Shown in pieces: positions 13,391 to 24,402 of a stretch of 64,000 nucleotides of DNA (position 1 is its first letter; every line of letters starts with the position of its first letter). The notes below the pieces were generated by a model that did no database searches, was not told the origin of the DNA, and worked only from the letters and a program-made list of their open reading frames with translations. This DNA is from Phylloscopus collybita (lineage: Eukaryota > Chordata > Aves > Passeriformes > Phylloscopidae): positions 4,216,001 to 4,280,000 of the forward strand of contig JAJNNQ010000129.1 in the NCBI GenBank assembly GCA_027886175.1, written 5' to 3'. The translations under genes were made by a program, and so were the position numbers.

Positions 13391-14481
13391 TTCTGATGAT
13401 ACTGTAGGGGCAGACATGTAGGGGCAGAGTCTGTCTCTATCGCTGGTGTGACGGGGGGATCGCAAGACTTCACTGTAGTGGAAGCAGAGGTGAGCCTGAC
13501 TGGAAATGAATGGAAGAAGCACCCCATTGTGACTGGCCCAGAGGCCCCATGCATTTTGGGCATAGATTACCTCCGAAGTGGGTATTTCAAAGACCCAAAG
13601 GGACTCAGGTGGGCATTTGGGGTGGCAGCTGTAGTGACAGAGGGTGTCCAACAATTGAATACTTTGCCTGGACTGTCTGAGGATCCACTGACAGTAGGAC
13701 TTCTGAAGGGGGAAGATCAACAGGTGCCAATTGCTACTTCAGTAGTGCATCGCCGGCAGTACAGAACAACTCGAGATGCCGTGATCCCCATCCATAAGAT
13801 GATCCGTGAGCTGGAGAGCCAAGGGGTGGTTAGCAAACCCACTCACCCTTCAACAGTCCCATTTGGCCTGTGCGTAAATCTGAAGGAGAATGGAGATTGA
13901 CTGTGGACTATCGTGCATTGAATGAAGTGACACCACCACTGAGCGCTGCCGTGCCAGACATGTTGGAGCTCCAGTACGAGCTGGAGTCCAAGGCAGCAAA
14001 GTGGTACGCGACCATTGACATTGCCAATGCATTTTTCTCCATTCCTTTGGCAGCAGAATGCAGACCCCAGTTTGCTTTCACCTGGAGGGGTGTGCAGTAC
14101 ACCTGGAACCGACTGCCCCAGGGGTGGAAGCACAGTCCCACCATCTGCCATGGGCTGATCCAGAGTGCACTGGAAAAGGGTGAGGCTCCAGATCATCTAC
14201 AATACATTGATGACATCATTGTGTGGGGGAACACGGCAGTTGAAATCTTTGAGAAAGGAGAGAAGATCATCCAGATTCTCCTGGAAGCTGGTTTTGCCAT
14301 CAAGAAAAGCAAAGTCAAAGGACCTGCCCGAGAGATTCAGTTCCTGGGAGTGAAGTGGCAAGATGGACGGCGTCAGATTCCCACTGAGGTCATCAATAAG
14401 ATCACTGCCATGTCCCCACCAACCAACAAGAAGGAAACACAAGCTTTCCTAGGGGCCATTGGCTTTTGGAGGATGCACATC
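13391..14481 (+). pseudogene. ERV pol fragment (protease tail and reverse transcriptase), broken
   Basis: Remnant of a retroviral Pol polyprotein in two frames. The first (open about 13400-13900) carries the protease C-terminal part, with the LGIDYLRSGYF-like flap-to-helix region, and runs into the RT N-terminus. The second (about 13866-14508) carries most of the RT palm: WRLTVDYRALN, the motif A aspartate in TIDIANAFFSIPL (codon 14017-14019), LPQGWKHSP, the YIDD active site (14203-14214) and the FLGVKW block. All three catalytic aspartates are present. A one-base frameshift near 13860-13866 separates the frames. Retroviral similarity stops near 14481, so the end of the RT, RNase H and integrase are missing, and no LTRs flank the fragment. 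NAFFSIP and SPTICHGL fit class III (ERVL-like) elements; this class assignment is inferred from motif style. The protease active-site region is damaged. It is a dead fossil and its open frame is coincidental. Confidence 0.88.
13404..13428 (+). repeat. 14-bp tandem duplication at the protease active-site region
   Basis: The 11-mer GTAGGGGCAGA occurs at 13404-13414 and again at 13418-13428, a 14-bp period. It lies just after a GATACT (Asp-Thr) pair, where the retropepsin Asp-Thr-Gly triad is expected. The duplication puts a stop codon in that frame, and since 14 is not a multiple of 3 it also shifts the frame. Confidence 0.75.
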
Positions 14482-15768
14482 CTTCTTCAGCCAGAGAATG
14501 TTCTTTGAGAAAACTCATTCTTCCTAGTCCAAAGAAAGAGAAGTCCCCTTTCAGTTCTCTCCCCATATTTGCATTTTTGTAGCAGCACCTTACTGCATGC
14601 TTATGTTCAATCTAGCACTCCCATGATCCTGCTTCTCTAATACTGTTTCTTAGTCAGCATTCCCATGTTTTATGTTTTTCATTGTTGGCTTTTACAGAGT
14701 GAGAACCTCTTTGCATTCATCTTGATTACATTTTACTCTGGTAACATCTGCCTCTCTGTTAACTGCTGTACTTCCCACAGCCTTTTATGTCCAACTTCAC
14801 AAATGTTAGCAAGCCCTCCTAGATTCGGTTTTGTCAACAATATGACTGCTGCAGTCTTCATCCCTTCCTCCTTTTGCTTTCTTTTCTCCAGACAATTTTC
14901 TTGCTGGGTTTTTAAAGCACATGTTGCTTCAAAGTCCTCTGAAAGCAATGTAACCCACTGAATTTTAATCTATTAAATGTCTTGTTTTCACTAATATCTA
15001 TGTGAAAAAATTCAGATAAGCAGTGGTGCACGAAAGCACATTTCATCGAGTGAGCTCTAGCACAATCAGAGTATACTCCAACACTGAGACAGGTAAATGC
15101 TACAACAGCATGTCCTGAAATGTGTTTTTGCATCTATCTTATCAGTAATTTGAAGTCTCTTTTTTACCCCACCTTGAAAAAAGGGAGAGTTTATTCATTA
15201 CTTCTTTAACAAGCCATACACAGTTGTGACTGCAGATATCAAACTGATCTGTTGGGGGCATGCCCTCTTCCACTCTTCTATATTTCCTGATGTTGACTGC
15301 CAACAATTCTGAATTCCTTTTGCTAGCTCTTTATGAGTTTTGCTATCTTGAACTGCTGCCTTTACACATTAAAACTACAGAAGGCAGGGAAGCAACAAAG
15401 TCCTACCTGCCTAAAGCGAGCCACTGACAAGCCAGGCTCGCTCCTGGAGGTTTAGCCAACACTTGGGGAAGGGAAGTCTCTTTTGCAAACTCTGCAAACA
15501 TGGTCTTCAAGTAAGCAATCAAAAAAAAAATTAAAAAGCAAAAGGTACTACAAAGATTGTCACATCAGTGGGGAGGAAAGAAACGCTGCATCTTTATGGA
15601 GGAAAGTGAATTATCAGAATTGAAGGAAAGAAAAGAGTAACATTTTACTTTTACTGTATTACCCTTTGGTATCTAAAAGAAATTAGCATGGACAAGAGAA
15701 ACAAAAGCTTTAGGAAGAAGAAAGCTATTCAAGACTGAGTTTAAACTTTAGAAATTTTTACTGCCTTC
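14482..15768. other. AT-rich non-coding DNA downstream of the pol fragment
   Basis: Retroviral similarity ends abruptly near 14481. The following sequence shows no retroviral motif, LTR or gene that I can recognise. A 98-codon frame at 14665-14961 is low-complexity hydrophobic sequence without family features. Confidence 0.5.
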
Positions 15769-16080
15769 TGCTGTGGGTGAGGGTCCACAGTGACACAGGA
15801 TCCCAGGCAGTGCAAAGGAGAGTTGCTTTATTGCAAAAATCAGGCCTTTTTAAGCAGTTAGGCCTTTATCAGTTACACAGTTTTAAATCATAACAAACAT
15901 AATTGAACCAACCACCATTCACCAGGATGTGAACACATCAAGGTTATTTATGTAGGTTGTTTTCCTACCCCTAATTCAGCTGAATCTTTCTCACAGTCCT
16001 TTTCTACTTAGCCAAAGTAACAGGCCTGAGCCACGATTTTACAAGGCCTTCCTGTTGTAAAGTTTCACTTATTGGTAACA
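15769..16080 (-). mobile_element. Probable solo ERV LTR, minus strand
   Basis: Read on the minus strand, the element runs TGTTACCAATAAG ... CACCCACAGCA, about 312 bp with TG...CA ends. It carries a CCAAT pentamer at its very start, a TATA-like CTTAAAAAGG (plus 15845-15854) and, close behind, AATAAA in the context TTGCAATAAAGC (plus 15826-15837). This is the compact U3-R-U5 order of a retroviral LTR. No clean TSD is visible: the left flank is gccttc (15763-15768), while the same hexamer recurs at 16046-16051, so the right border may lie near 16045 instead of 16080. It shares the TTGCAATAAAGC core with the element at 44648-45178. Confidence 0.6.
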
Positions 16081-16988
16081 CTCCATCTCCTTAGTGAACT
16101 GTATTTTCCTCTTTTATCTAAGTGAAGCATAGGAAGTGCTCCATAGAAGTGCAGCCTGGGCTCTATGAAGCACTGGGCTGAAAAGACATAGACTCACTGA
16201 AGTAAGGAGCACTGCAATATTCTTTGAGCCTTATCCTGCTGTCTGGGAAATTAATAAATATATTGATCAAAAATGCAGAGGCTGTTCTTCACTCCTACTG
16301 CACACTGCCCAAGAGAATTCATTCCTGGTACTCAACAATGTCAAGCGGCCTCCCCACCTCATCACACCAAAAATATGGGTTATAATGTACAGATTCATTA
16401 TCTTAACTTTCACTGCATGAAAAAATGTATATTTAACACAATTTACACTATTTCCTTACAATGAATCATACCTGATGTTCTTTTCACAAATCAATTCCTT
16501 CAAACGTTAGGAAAACCTTAAAAGTGCAAATTTAGATGTCTTACTTCCAGCAGCTTTTCTTTTCTCAGGCTCTTTTCATTTCTCTAGTAGTTAGCTTTCC
16601 AAAGACATGAATCTGACTAGGATACTGAATTCTATTTTAAAAGCAATTTAAAATTCAAAAATCTCAATGCCTTTTGTATCAAACAGCTTTACAGCCCCTA
16701 ACAAAGGGATTTAACATTAGACATGTGGAGCTCAAGTATTGGCTCAAAAATATAATGCGCACCACATATTTTGAAAGTTGAGTTTGGGGAAAAATTCAAG
16801 AAAAGAGCTCATAGGAAAAAATTGCCGAAATTGTTTGGTTCAGATTAGATTGTATGTAACACTGGAACGATTTTACAGCATTTCTAGCATTTTAAGAATT
16901 GATAACCTTGTCATACTAACAGTTCTTCTGCCATCAGTCTATCCGGATCAGAAGAAAACGGTCTCTTCACTTCCACTTACATAACCAA
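16081..16988. other. AT-rich non-coding DNA
   Basis: No gene, RNA or repeat is recognised between the antisense LTR and the CR1 fragment. Confidence 0.5.
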
Positions 16989-17179
16989 TGAGGGTGGGCA
17001 GGCCCTGGCACAGGGTGCCCAGAGAAGTTGTGGCTGCCCTGGATCCCTGGGAAGTGTCCCAGGCCGGGCTGGACAGTGCTTGGAGCAGCCTGGGACAGTG
17101 GGAGGTGTCCCTGCAAGAAGGTGGGACAAGATGATCTTTAACATCCCTTCCAACCCAAACCACGCTGGGGTTCTGTGCT
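16989..17179 (+). mobile_element. CR1 LINE 3' end, 5'-truncated
   Basis: About 190 bp matching the conserved 3' part of avian CR1 retrotransposons. Landmarks are GCCCAGAGAAGTTGTGG, GGCTGGACAGTGCTTGGAGC, GATGATCTTTAA and CCCTTCCAACCCAAACC, ending near TTCTGTG. Elements of this kind are nearly always severely 5'-truncated, as here, and lack target-site duplications. The strand is set by the order of these blocks. An antisense open frame across it (16948-17268) is incidental. Confidence 0.9.
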
Positions 17180-20054
17180 AACTGGGGCACTGCAGAGCCA
17201 GGAGCCTCTGTGGGGTGAGGAGTGCAGGGGATGGAGCTGGGATGGACTGGCAGAGAGCCAGCACACACAGTGAGGAGCCCCTTCAGCCAAGGCAGTGCTC
17301 ACATCAGCCCAATGGCTCCAGGCTCAGCCAAACTGAGCAGCTTTCCTGGACTCCTACACCTGAGTCTGCACATTTACCTGGCCAAGCTCCCAGCCAGTTC
17401 ATCCTTCCTCTGGCAAGACTTAGGACGGACAAAATTCTTTATACAACTGTATAAAGCAGAAACTTTACAGCACAGCAGAAACTCAGAAAGCACCAACATG
17501 CTATGGTTGACAGGGTCTTGAAACTCCTATTAATAGCAGTGGCACCTGTGTGTGAATCATCACATCTGAACCTCTTGTAGTTTACAAACATCAATATAAA
17601 TGTTACAACGCACTTCCAGTTTTAGGCACTGCTTTTTGGGCTGTTTGGCTACTAAAGTCTCCTGCTACAGATTAGAACACCAGAAACCAGTGGCTCAGTC
17701 AAAATCAGAGAGAATCTTGAGGCTCTCTTACTGTTATTTGAATTCTCATAATTTTTTTTTTCAGAAAAGAATGCAAATTGAAGAAAAATAACTAGAATCA
17801 AGCAGATCACGGGATTACTTATTAAGAAGCATGCCAGAAACATCCTCGAAAGTACAAACTTTCATGGTTGGGCTAGGATGTTTACCAAATTGAAAAGTAT
17901 TTCAAGTACAATGAAATTTCAAGTCAGTATCTAGAGGTATACAGCTTTTACAGATCTTCTGACTTAACTTCTATTTAATTTGCACCGTGATTTTCCCAGG
18001 GATATTTTCTAACATAAAACCAGGACAGATTTATATTGCTTTGACTATAGCTTTTATCCATTTACTGATAAATTGAATTTCACACAGGTTTACACAAAAG
18101 CCACAAAATAGTATCAAGTGAAACAAGCCTTTGGATTTTCTCAAACTGTTATAACAACTTGAAGTGTAACTGCCCTACAAAGAAACATTTACTCCAACAG
18201 TTAATGAAAGACTGAAATCAATATTTAGGGTAATTTTTCCTTTATAAATCAGTGAAAGCCTGCAACATCAATTACTTCTCTTTGGCACAAGCTTTCAGTG
18301 GGAATTGCAGCAGGTCTCACCAGGGCTGATTTCAATCCTACACAGGTGTGTATGCTTGGAGCAGAGAAGCAGCAGCAAAGAGCCTGTGCTCACAAATGGC
18401 AGATGACAGACAAGCAGTACCAGCAGGCAATCTGAAATAAAGCTGATGCCAACAGTCTCCTTTGTTAGAATTACCTTAACACTCTGTGGAGATTCGTATC
18501 AAATTCCTTCGCTTACACAGAATTAAGGATATGCCTAATCCCATGCATCCCCTTCCTTAGAATGCTGTGAAACCATTCTCCTCCATCCAGGAAACATCTC
18601 CTCTAATGCTTCCTGCATTGCCTGATCCCCCTTTCCTTCTCTCTCTGTTCCTATGCAATGCAATGACAAAAGGCACAGCACAGCTTTTTCCAAATGTGGA
18701 ATAAAGTAATGGCTACATTAAATGAAAAAGTAAAGATGGGAAAAGTTATCTCAGCATTCCCTTGTTTGCAGCTCCTTAAAATCGCTTTTCCAATTTTGAA
18801 CACCAACAAGGAACATTTGAACATCAGTGCCACTTGGCTGAGAACAAGTGGCCATCATAGATATGATTTTATTTCTTTATTTATATCATGCACTGCATAA
18901 ATAAGACAATAGTGATAAACTAGCCCCTGACCATGCAGAGCAAAATCTGGTGAGGCCATGCAGTGCCTAAATGAGTATTTGTTTGCACTGTAAGATTGCC
19001 TCAGTTGTACTGTATACCAAGGGCCATCCCTTGCTGGCATGAAGTGTTCTCAGACCTTTAAGCTCATTCCTTCAAACTTCTAAGCACTGAAAACAAAAAC
19101 ATACAGAATAAATATTATTCTATAAATAATATATAATATTATTTCTTTGACTTCTCTGAGACATGTAATCTCTCACACATTTTTTTCAGGACAATGGGAA
19201 CGACACTGCAGAGCAAGTGCAGCAGGAATTTTCCAGAGCAGGCATGACACCTGGCCTGAAGCAGCTGCAAAGTGTTAGAGAGACAGCACATGAGAGATGA
19301 TAGGATAGGCCATCCCATGCCTTTCAACTTCTGCTTTTCTGGAACTTTTTCTCTTCTGCCTGTGCAAATTACATCATACAATTTGTACCACATTTTAATG
19401 TAATCCTTAAACTTGGCTCTTGAGAACAGGGGGGAAATGCTAACTGACAAGAAATAACATATAAAAATTCCATAGTTGTATCATTTATTGGCAGAACAGG
19501 GATTTGAATTTGGAACTCCCTCAATGTTAATAAATGCCACCACACAACCAGCCTGTGAATTAGTTTGAGACAGGCTTATCCCAATTTTTCCTGCTGGAGC
19601 TGTACCACTGTGTAATTTGAATAATAATTAGAGCAGAATTTGAACAATGGTTTGCCAGCAGGGGAGCCCCAAAATCACAACTTTTGAGTGCACCTCTATC
19701 CTTACCAGCTGAGAAACATTTCATCTCTAACAGCTGTACCCGTACACAATGCCTAATGTTTAATGAATCAGAATTCCTGATAAAGGCAGTTAAACCAGAA
19801 TTCATGACCAGATCTGAAACACAGCCCTTCTTTCTCTAGGGACTGAAATACCCAGTGCAATCTTTTTTGTGATCCCTAATACAATTTCCAGGAGTTTGAT
19901 TAAATGAGGTAGAAACTAGACACAAGTGACTTAAAGTGTACAAGACTACATTTCAGCAAGACCTCACACAATTCTATTTCAACAATCTAATTAATTTCCA
20001 CAAAATAAATTATTATAAATTTGCAGGGTTCGGAGGAGGAACTGTAAGAGAGTT
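17180..20054. other. AT-rich non-coding DNA
   Basis: No recognised gene or RNA. The open frames are all short and featureless. The first few hundred bases are GC-richer than the rest but have no identifiable repeat. Confidence 0.5.
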
Positions 20055-20086
20055 TATTTTCAACAGGCAAATGCCTGTTGAAAATA
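20055..20086. repeat. Near-perfect palindrome, 15-bp arms with 2-nt centre
   Basis: The left arm at 20055-20069 (core TTTTCAACAGGCA) and the right arm at 20072-20086 (core TGCCTGTTGAAAA) are exact reverse complements around an AA centre. A single strand could fold into a 15-bp hairpin. No gene adjoins it. An AATAAA-like motif (GAAAATAAACTCTC) follows on the minus strand, so it might belong to an unrecognised antisense LTR. Confidence 0.9.
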
Positions 20087-22353
20087 TAGGCATATTGGTT
20101 ATAGGCTAATGTAGGTTATTGAGCAAAGGGATCAACTTATTATGACAGACCCATCATCAGGTAAGGGGAAGCTAGAAGTGGCTTAAAACTTGTTCTCTGC
20201 TGAAAAAAAGAGTAACTTTTAGTAGAAACTGCTATATGAAAGTAGAGAACAGACAGATTGAAAAGCACTGTTGCTAGGGCCAATGCAAATGGACTTTGTT
20301 TTCCCTTCCAACACACATTCCAACTTCCAGTTATTACCTCCCTGAATGTTTGGAGATGCTTATCAGATCTAAACAGTCTAATTATATGATATTATAATAA
20401 TACCTTATTAATGTGCAATATACTTTTGGTAATTAATATACATTCCATATAAATTTATGAAATTTAAACATCCCTATATGTTTACGGCTGTTAATTAGAG
20501 CTAACTTAATACACTGGGCAATGCTCTTAAGTAGCCACAGAACAAAACAATTCCTGCTTGATGCAGGAGCAGCTGTGATAAAATCCTAAATCTGTCTCTT
20601 TTCCTAAAGCCCAAATATGGAAAGGAAAAAGACTGAGATCAGAGCAAAGCCATAAAAGCCTCTAGAGGAGAGAACACAAGGCTGAAAAAGCATCACAGCA
20701 GTGACTGAGTCTCTGCTTTCAAGACATCTGGCCAGGAAGCCCCTGATCAGTGAGCTATTAAGATCTAACACTGCTTTAGGAATGCTGGAGCTGCCTTTCC
20801 CTGGTCATCTCCAGCACAGAGCCACCACCGGCGCTCTTTATGGAAGGACATGCTCGTGCTGGGCTTGCTTTTCTGAGTGAGAGAAGAGCTGGACCCTTTC
20901 ACAGCCCCCTTGGTGGCTCCACACAGCAACACTGCAGCGCTGCGAGCTGGGAGGTGCCCACAGCCAGCGCTGGAAGGGGCTGGAGCAGAGCTGGGGATTG
21001 AGCAATCTGGTGATGGCAGCACTACAACAACGCCGGGCCTTGCTCCTGTCAGCCACTGAGGGGACCCAGAGCACACACTGGTAACTAGTGAACATTCAGG
21101 ATCTGGCTGGCCTCAGTTCCAGACGCTGGAGACACCCCTGTGCTACCCTGCCATCAGGTCTGCAGGCAGTGAACATAGATTCTGCCTCTTGTACAAACCT
21201 GTCAGCAATTAGTTATGATAGGGTTCGATATCACATCTGCTCTCCACACAATTCCCTGCCTCTGTTCATCTTGCTGACTCTCCTCTGTCTTTTGGTTGTT
21301 TCTTTGAAGTGCTCTCGGGCATTTTTCTCTGATGGAAAAGAATAATTACCACATCTACCACAGTTTTTATGAGCAATTCTGCTTATTTAATCTTAACAGA
21401 GCTGTGGGGCTTCATACACTCTATCGGCTGTGGTCAAGTTCTGCAAAGGCAAAAAAGCCTTTAGAAATTAAAACATCATTTGAATATGTGCCCTATGTTG
21501 TAATTAAAGATTTTCTGCCTGTAGAAGAATAGCTGGGCGTTGTGATCACAGCTGTCTCAGAATGCCTATGACACACTGCTGGGAGAGTTCTCAGACCTTG
21601 CATCTCTGAATGCTTTCTTGTCAGGCTGGATATAAAAACGCCTCAGCTGAGTCCACGTGTCCATGAACAATCCTATTCTTCTTCTTCTGAACTTCTCCAT
21701 CTAGTTCAGTGCTCAGACCACTTCCTTCAGTTTGTCCAAGACACTAAAAATTAAGTAATCCAAAAACCTCTATCAATTGGAACATTTCTTTCTGGATAGG
21801 CTCACAAAATTCTCTTTCTAGTTCAGTCAAATAAAACACAACATTGTCTGACAATAGTTGCCAGTGGTGTAGATTTTTCAGAAAAAAAGACACTGCCAAA
21901 GCAAAAATGAGATACTGAATTTGAAGACCACATTTGTTTTATCAAACTCTCCATCCTATCTGGACTAAGAATAAAGCTGAGCTATACCCTAATCATGTTA
22001 TTTATTTTAGAGAACACAATCTGAATATTTGGACTGTTCCTCTTAGAAATTCCACCTTTTTTCCAGCTTGATGTTTGTGTGTAGAAACAATGACGGAAAG
22101 CTAATAGATTTTAGGAAGCTAAATGACATGCACAGTTACTTTTCATTAAATGTCTTGGTTTAGTCTTCAGTTTTCAGGAAAAATAAACTTTCAGAAACCG
22201 CTCCTTGATAGGATTTTGAGATCTGAACCTGACCTATGGCTTAACACCAGACAGACAAGAAACATTTTAATAATACCAGCACAAGTAACATAGATACTAA
22301 GGTAAATATTTTATCTCAGGGTGATTACACTGGAAGCATCTTCTGGTATTTCT
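20087..22353. other. Non-coding DNA
   Basis: No gene is recognised. A GC-richer island at about 20765-21095 carries overlapping frames on both strands without domain features. A TATA-like TATAAAAACGCC occurs near 21631 but has no supporting downstream structure. Confidence 0.45.
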
Positions 22354-22417
22354 TTGTTGTTGTTGTTGTTGTTGTTTTTGGTTTTGTTTTGTTTTGTTTT
22401 TGTTTTGTTTTGTTTTG
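22354..22417 (+). repeat. Compound microsatellite (TTG)n then (TTTTG)n
   Basis: About seven TTG units at 22354-22375 run directly into TTTTG-type pentamers up to 22417. The overlapping frames, which are polythreonine- or polylysine-like on the minus strand, come from the repeat. Confidence 0.95.
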
Positions 22418-23747
22418 CAAAAACTGGTCTACAATGGCAATTGCAGTGACTTTCTTTTTTCCATATTCACACAGCTGTGTGTTACATCTGTTGATTTGCT
22501 TTTTTGCATGTATGTTGGGGTTTCTCCCCCGCCCCCATGGTTTTTGCCTGATATTTTCCTCCATATATTTTATATAAATTCTAAGAAATTGTTCTTCCTG
22601 CAGATCATCCACGAAAGTCTTTTTTTATTCTTACATAATGTCTTAGAAGATAAATATCATTATTATCTTTCATCTGATAGCTGGCATTTTGTCATTCAGT
22701 CTTAAATGAAGCCTGTGGGCTAAGTTGATTCCTCTGCTTCCACACTTCTGACATTGTTGGATGGGATGGTGAAGTGTAGGTACAGGATAATTCACTGAGA
22801 TGTTCAGCTCACTTGTCCAAGTCAAAGGACGTCAGCTGAAAGGCTCCTCTGGCTTGACACAGCCTGTTTTTCCTCAGCAGTATCAAGCTGTGTCATCTGA
22901 GCCACAATAAAGCTCCCACTAAAGATAAAATCCCTTCGTCTGTGTTGTACCGCAAAGACCTTGCTGTCTCTGCTTGCTCATTTAAACTGCAGCTACAGAA
23001 ATTGGCTTTTTTGGCATGGCCATTCCTCAACAGTGATGGAAGGAGAATTCTGAGGTTGTGTATTTGGGAAAACGCTGCAAAGTGGGTCTCAATGTACATT
23101 TCTTCCCTTCCTGTGTTTATTATCCTTCCCTTTTTATGTCATTTGGCTGTGGTACAATTGTGTGACCCATAAGGTGAGCAAACTGCTGTTGCTGTCAATG
23201 TAAGCTCACCTTTGTATATTTAGGTCCTCTTACCACCTGATGCTCTACTGCAGCTGTTTGTGGATCCTCCATGAGTTACATGTCCTATCTGCTTGTTTTG
23301 CTTTTATTTGATGCAACTTTAAGGCTAATTTCTGAATGTCCCTTTTTCTCACAGTATTTTTTCATATTTGGTAGTTCTTGATCTAATGTCTGAAAAATTA
23401 TGAACTGTAGACAACTCTTGTTTTCTGTGGGGAGACAAAAGGAGATGCTGTTGAAGGCAGTCTCCCCTCTGATATGTTACAGCTGTGTTATTACCCTAGA
23501 GTGGGAACAGCCTTGCCCTCACAGCCATGGGTGTGATAAAGAGTGAGTGAGCTGGTAGGGACTCAGGTGGAGTCTGCTGGCTGTGAAGACCTAGGGACAG
23601 GAAGAGAGCTGGAGCTGTTCTTGGGAGATCCAGAGAAAAGGTGGGGCAGACTTTTTGAATATCAAGATGCTGATACTTGAAGCCTTCTGATGATTCTAGT
23701 GAAGCACCTTGAGTGCAGTGTCCATGCTGACTGCCACATATATCGAC
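22418..23747. other. Non-coding DNA left of a solo LTR
   Basis: No gene is recognised. The last 250 bp before the LTR at 23748 are GC-richer and could include ERV-derived sequence, but I find no motif that proves it. Confidence 0.45.
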
Positions 23748-24402
23748 TGTGACAGTTTTCAGCTTTTACCAGCTGTCCTGAGGTGACTTCTTGGTGCTTG
23801 TATCCCTAGTTGTCCATTCTGTCTGTGCTGGATGTTGAGTTCTGCACTTTAAGCCTGGTTGAGAGCAAAGGGGGGAAAGCAGCAGCGCGGGGTTTGTTTG
23901 CAGAACTGCACTCACTGCTCCATGTTCTGTGCTGGCTACAGACGGACAGCTCTCCTTTGCTATTAGTGAGTTCAGCTGGCTGAGGCAGAGAAATTCCCCA
24001 GACTGGAGCTTCTCTTCTTCTTGGGACTTGTCCTGGACTTGTTTGAACCTGCCCTGGACTGAAAACCCAGAAGAACACCCACAGCTCAGGCCTGCAGCCC
24101 ATGGGCCCAGGATGGCATTTCCAGCGCCAGAGGGACTGACCAGAGCCTGTGGGAGCTGAGCTACAACCCACAGCAAGGACTTGCTCCATTTTGCCATCTC
24201 CTCAGAATAGCAAGAGGTTTTATTGATTAATGTTAATCATTTTTATGCTTGTGAACACTTTGCTTGTTGAATAAACAGGTTTTTTCCACTTTTCTCTAAG
24301 AAATGTCTTTCCCAGACCAGTTGGGGGAGGAGCTGCTTGAATTTGCTTTCTAGAGGGATCCCCTTCAGAGGTTTCCTCCCAAATTTGCCCTAAACCAGGA
24401 CA
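23748..24402 (+). mobile_element. Solo ERV LTR, 655 bp
   Basis: Begins TGTGACAGTTTTCAGC and ends ..GCCCTAAACCAGGACA, so it has TG...CA ends. A poly(A) signal AATAAA sits at 24270-24275, about 130 bp before the 3' end, which sets the strand. The flanking tetramers are cgac (23744-23747) and ccac (24403-24406), a possible 4-bp TSD with one mismatch. The 3' terminus AAACCAGGACA resembles those of the LTRs ending at 32880 and 41203, suggesting related families. The central part is GC-rich with frames on both strands that have no retroviral features, as expected for U3. No internal ERV sequence adjoins it. Confidence 0.72.

Noticed and set aside
14482..14508. End of the pol frame as genuine Pol sequence
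   Set aside because: Retroviral similarity stops near 14481; the last codons before the stop are unrelated flanking sequence.
20022..20110. Possible antisense LTR around the palindrome (AATAAA on the minus strand, CCAAT nearby)
   Set aside because: No TG...CA borders with a matching target-site duplication could be found.
21625..21660. TATA-like TATAAAAACGCC as a promoter
   Set aside because: No CAAT element, poly(A) signal, border repeats or downstream exon supports it.
22354..22612. Lysine/threonine-rich frame on the minus strand and hydrophobic frames on the plus strand
   Set aside because: Produced by the TTG/TTTTG microsatellite.
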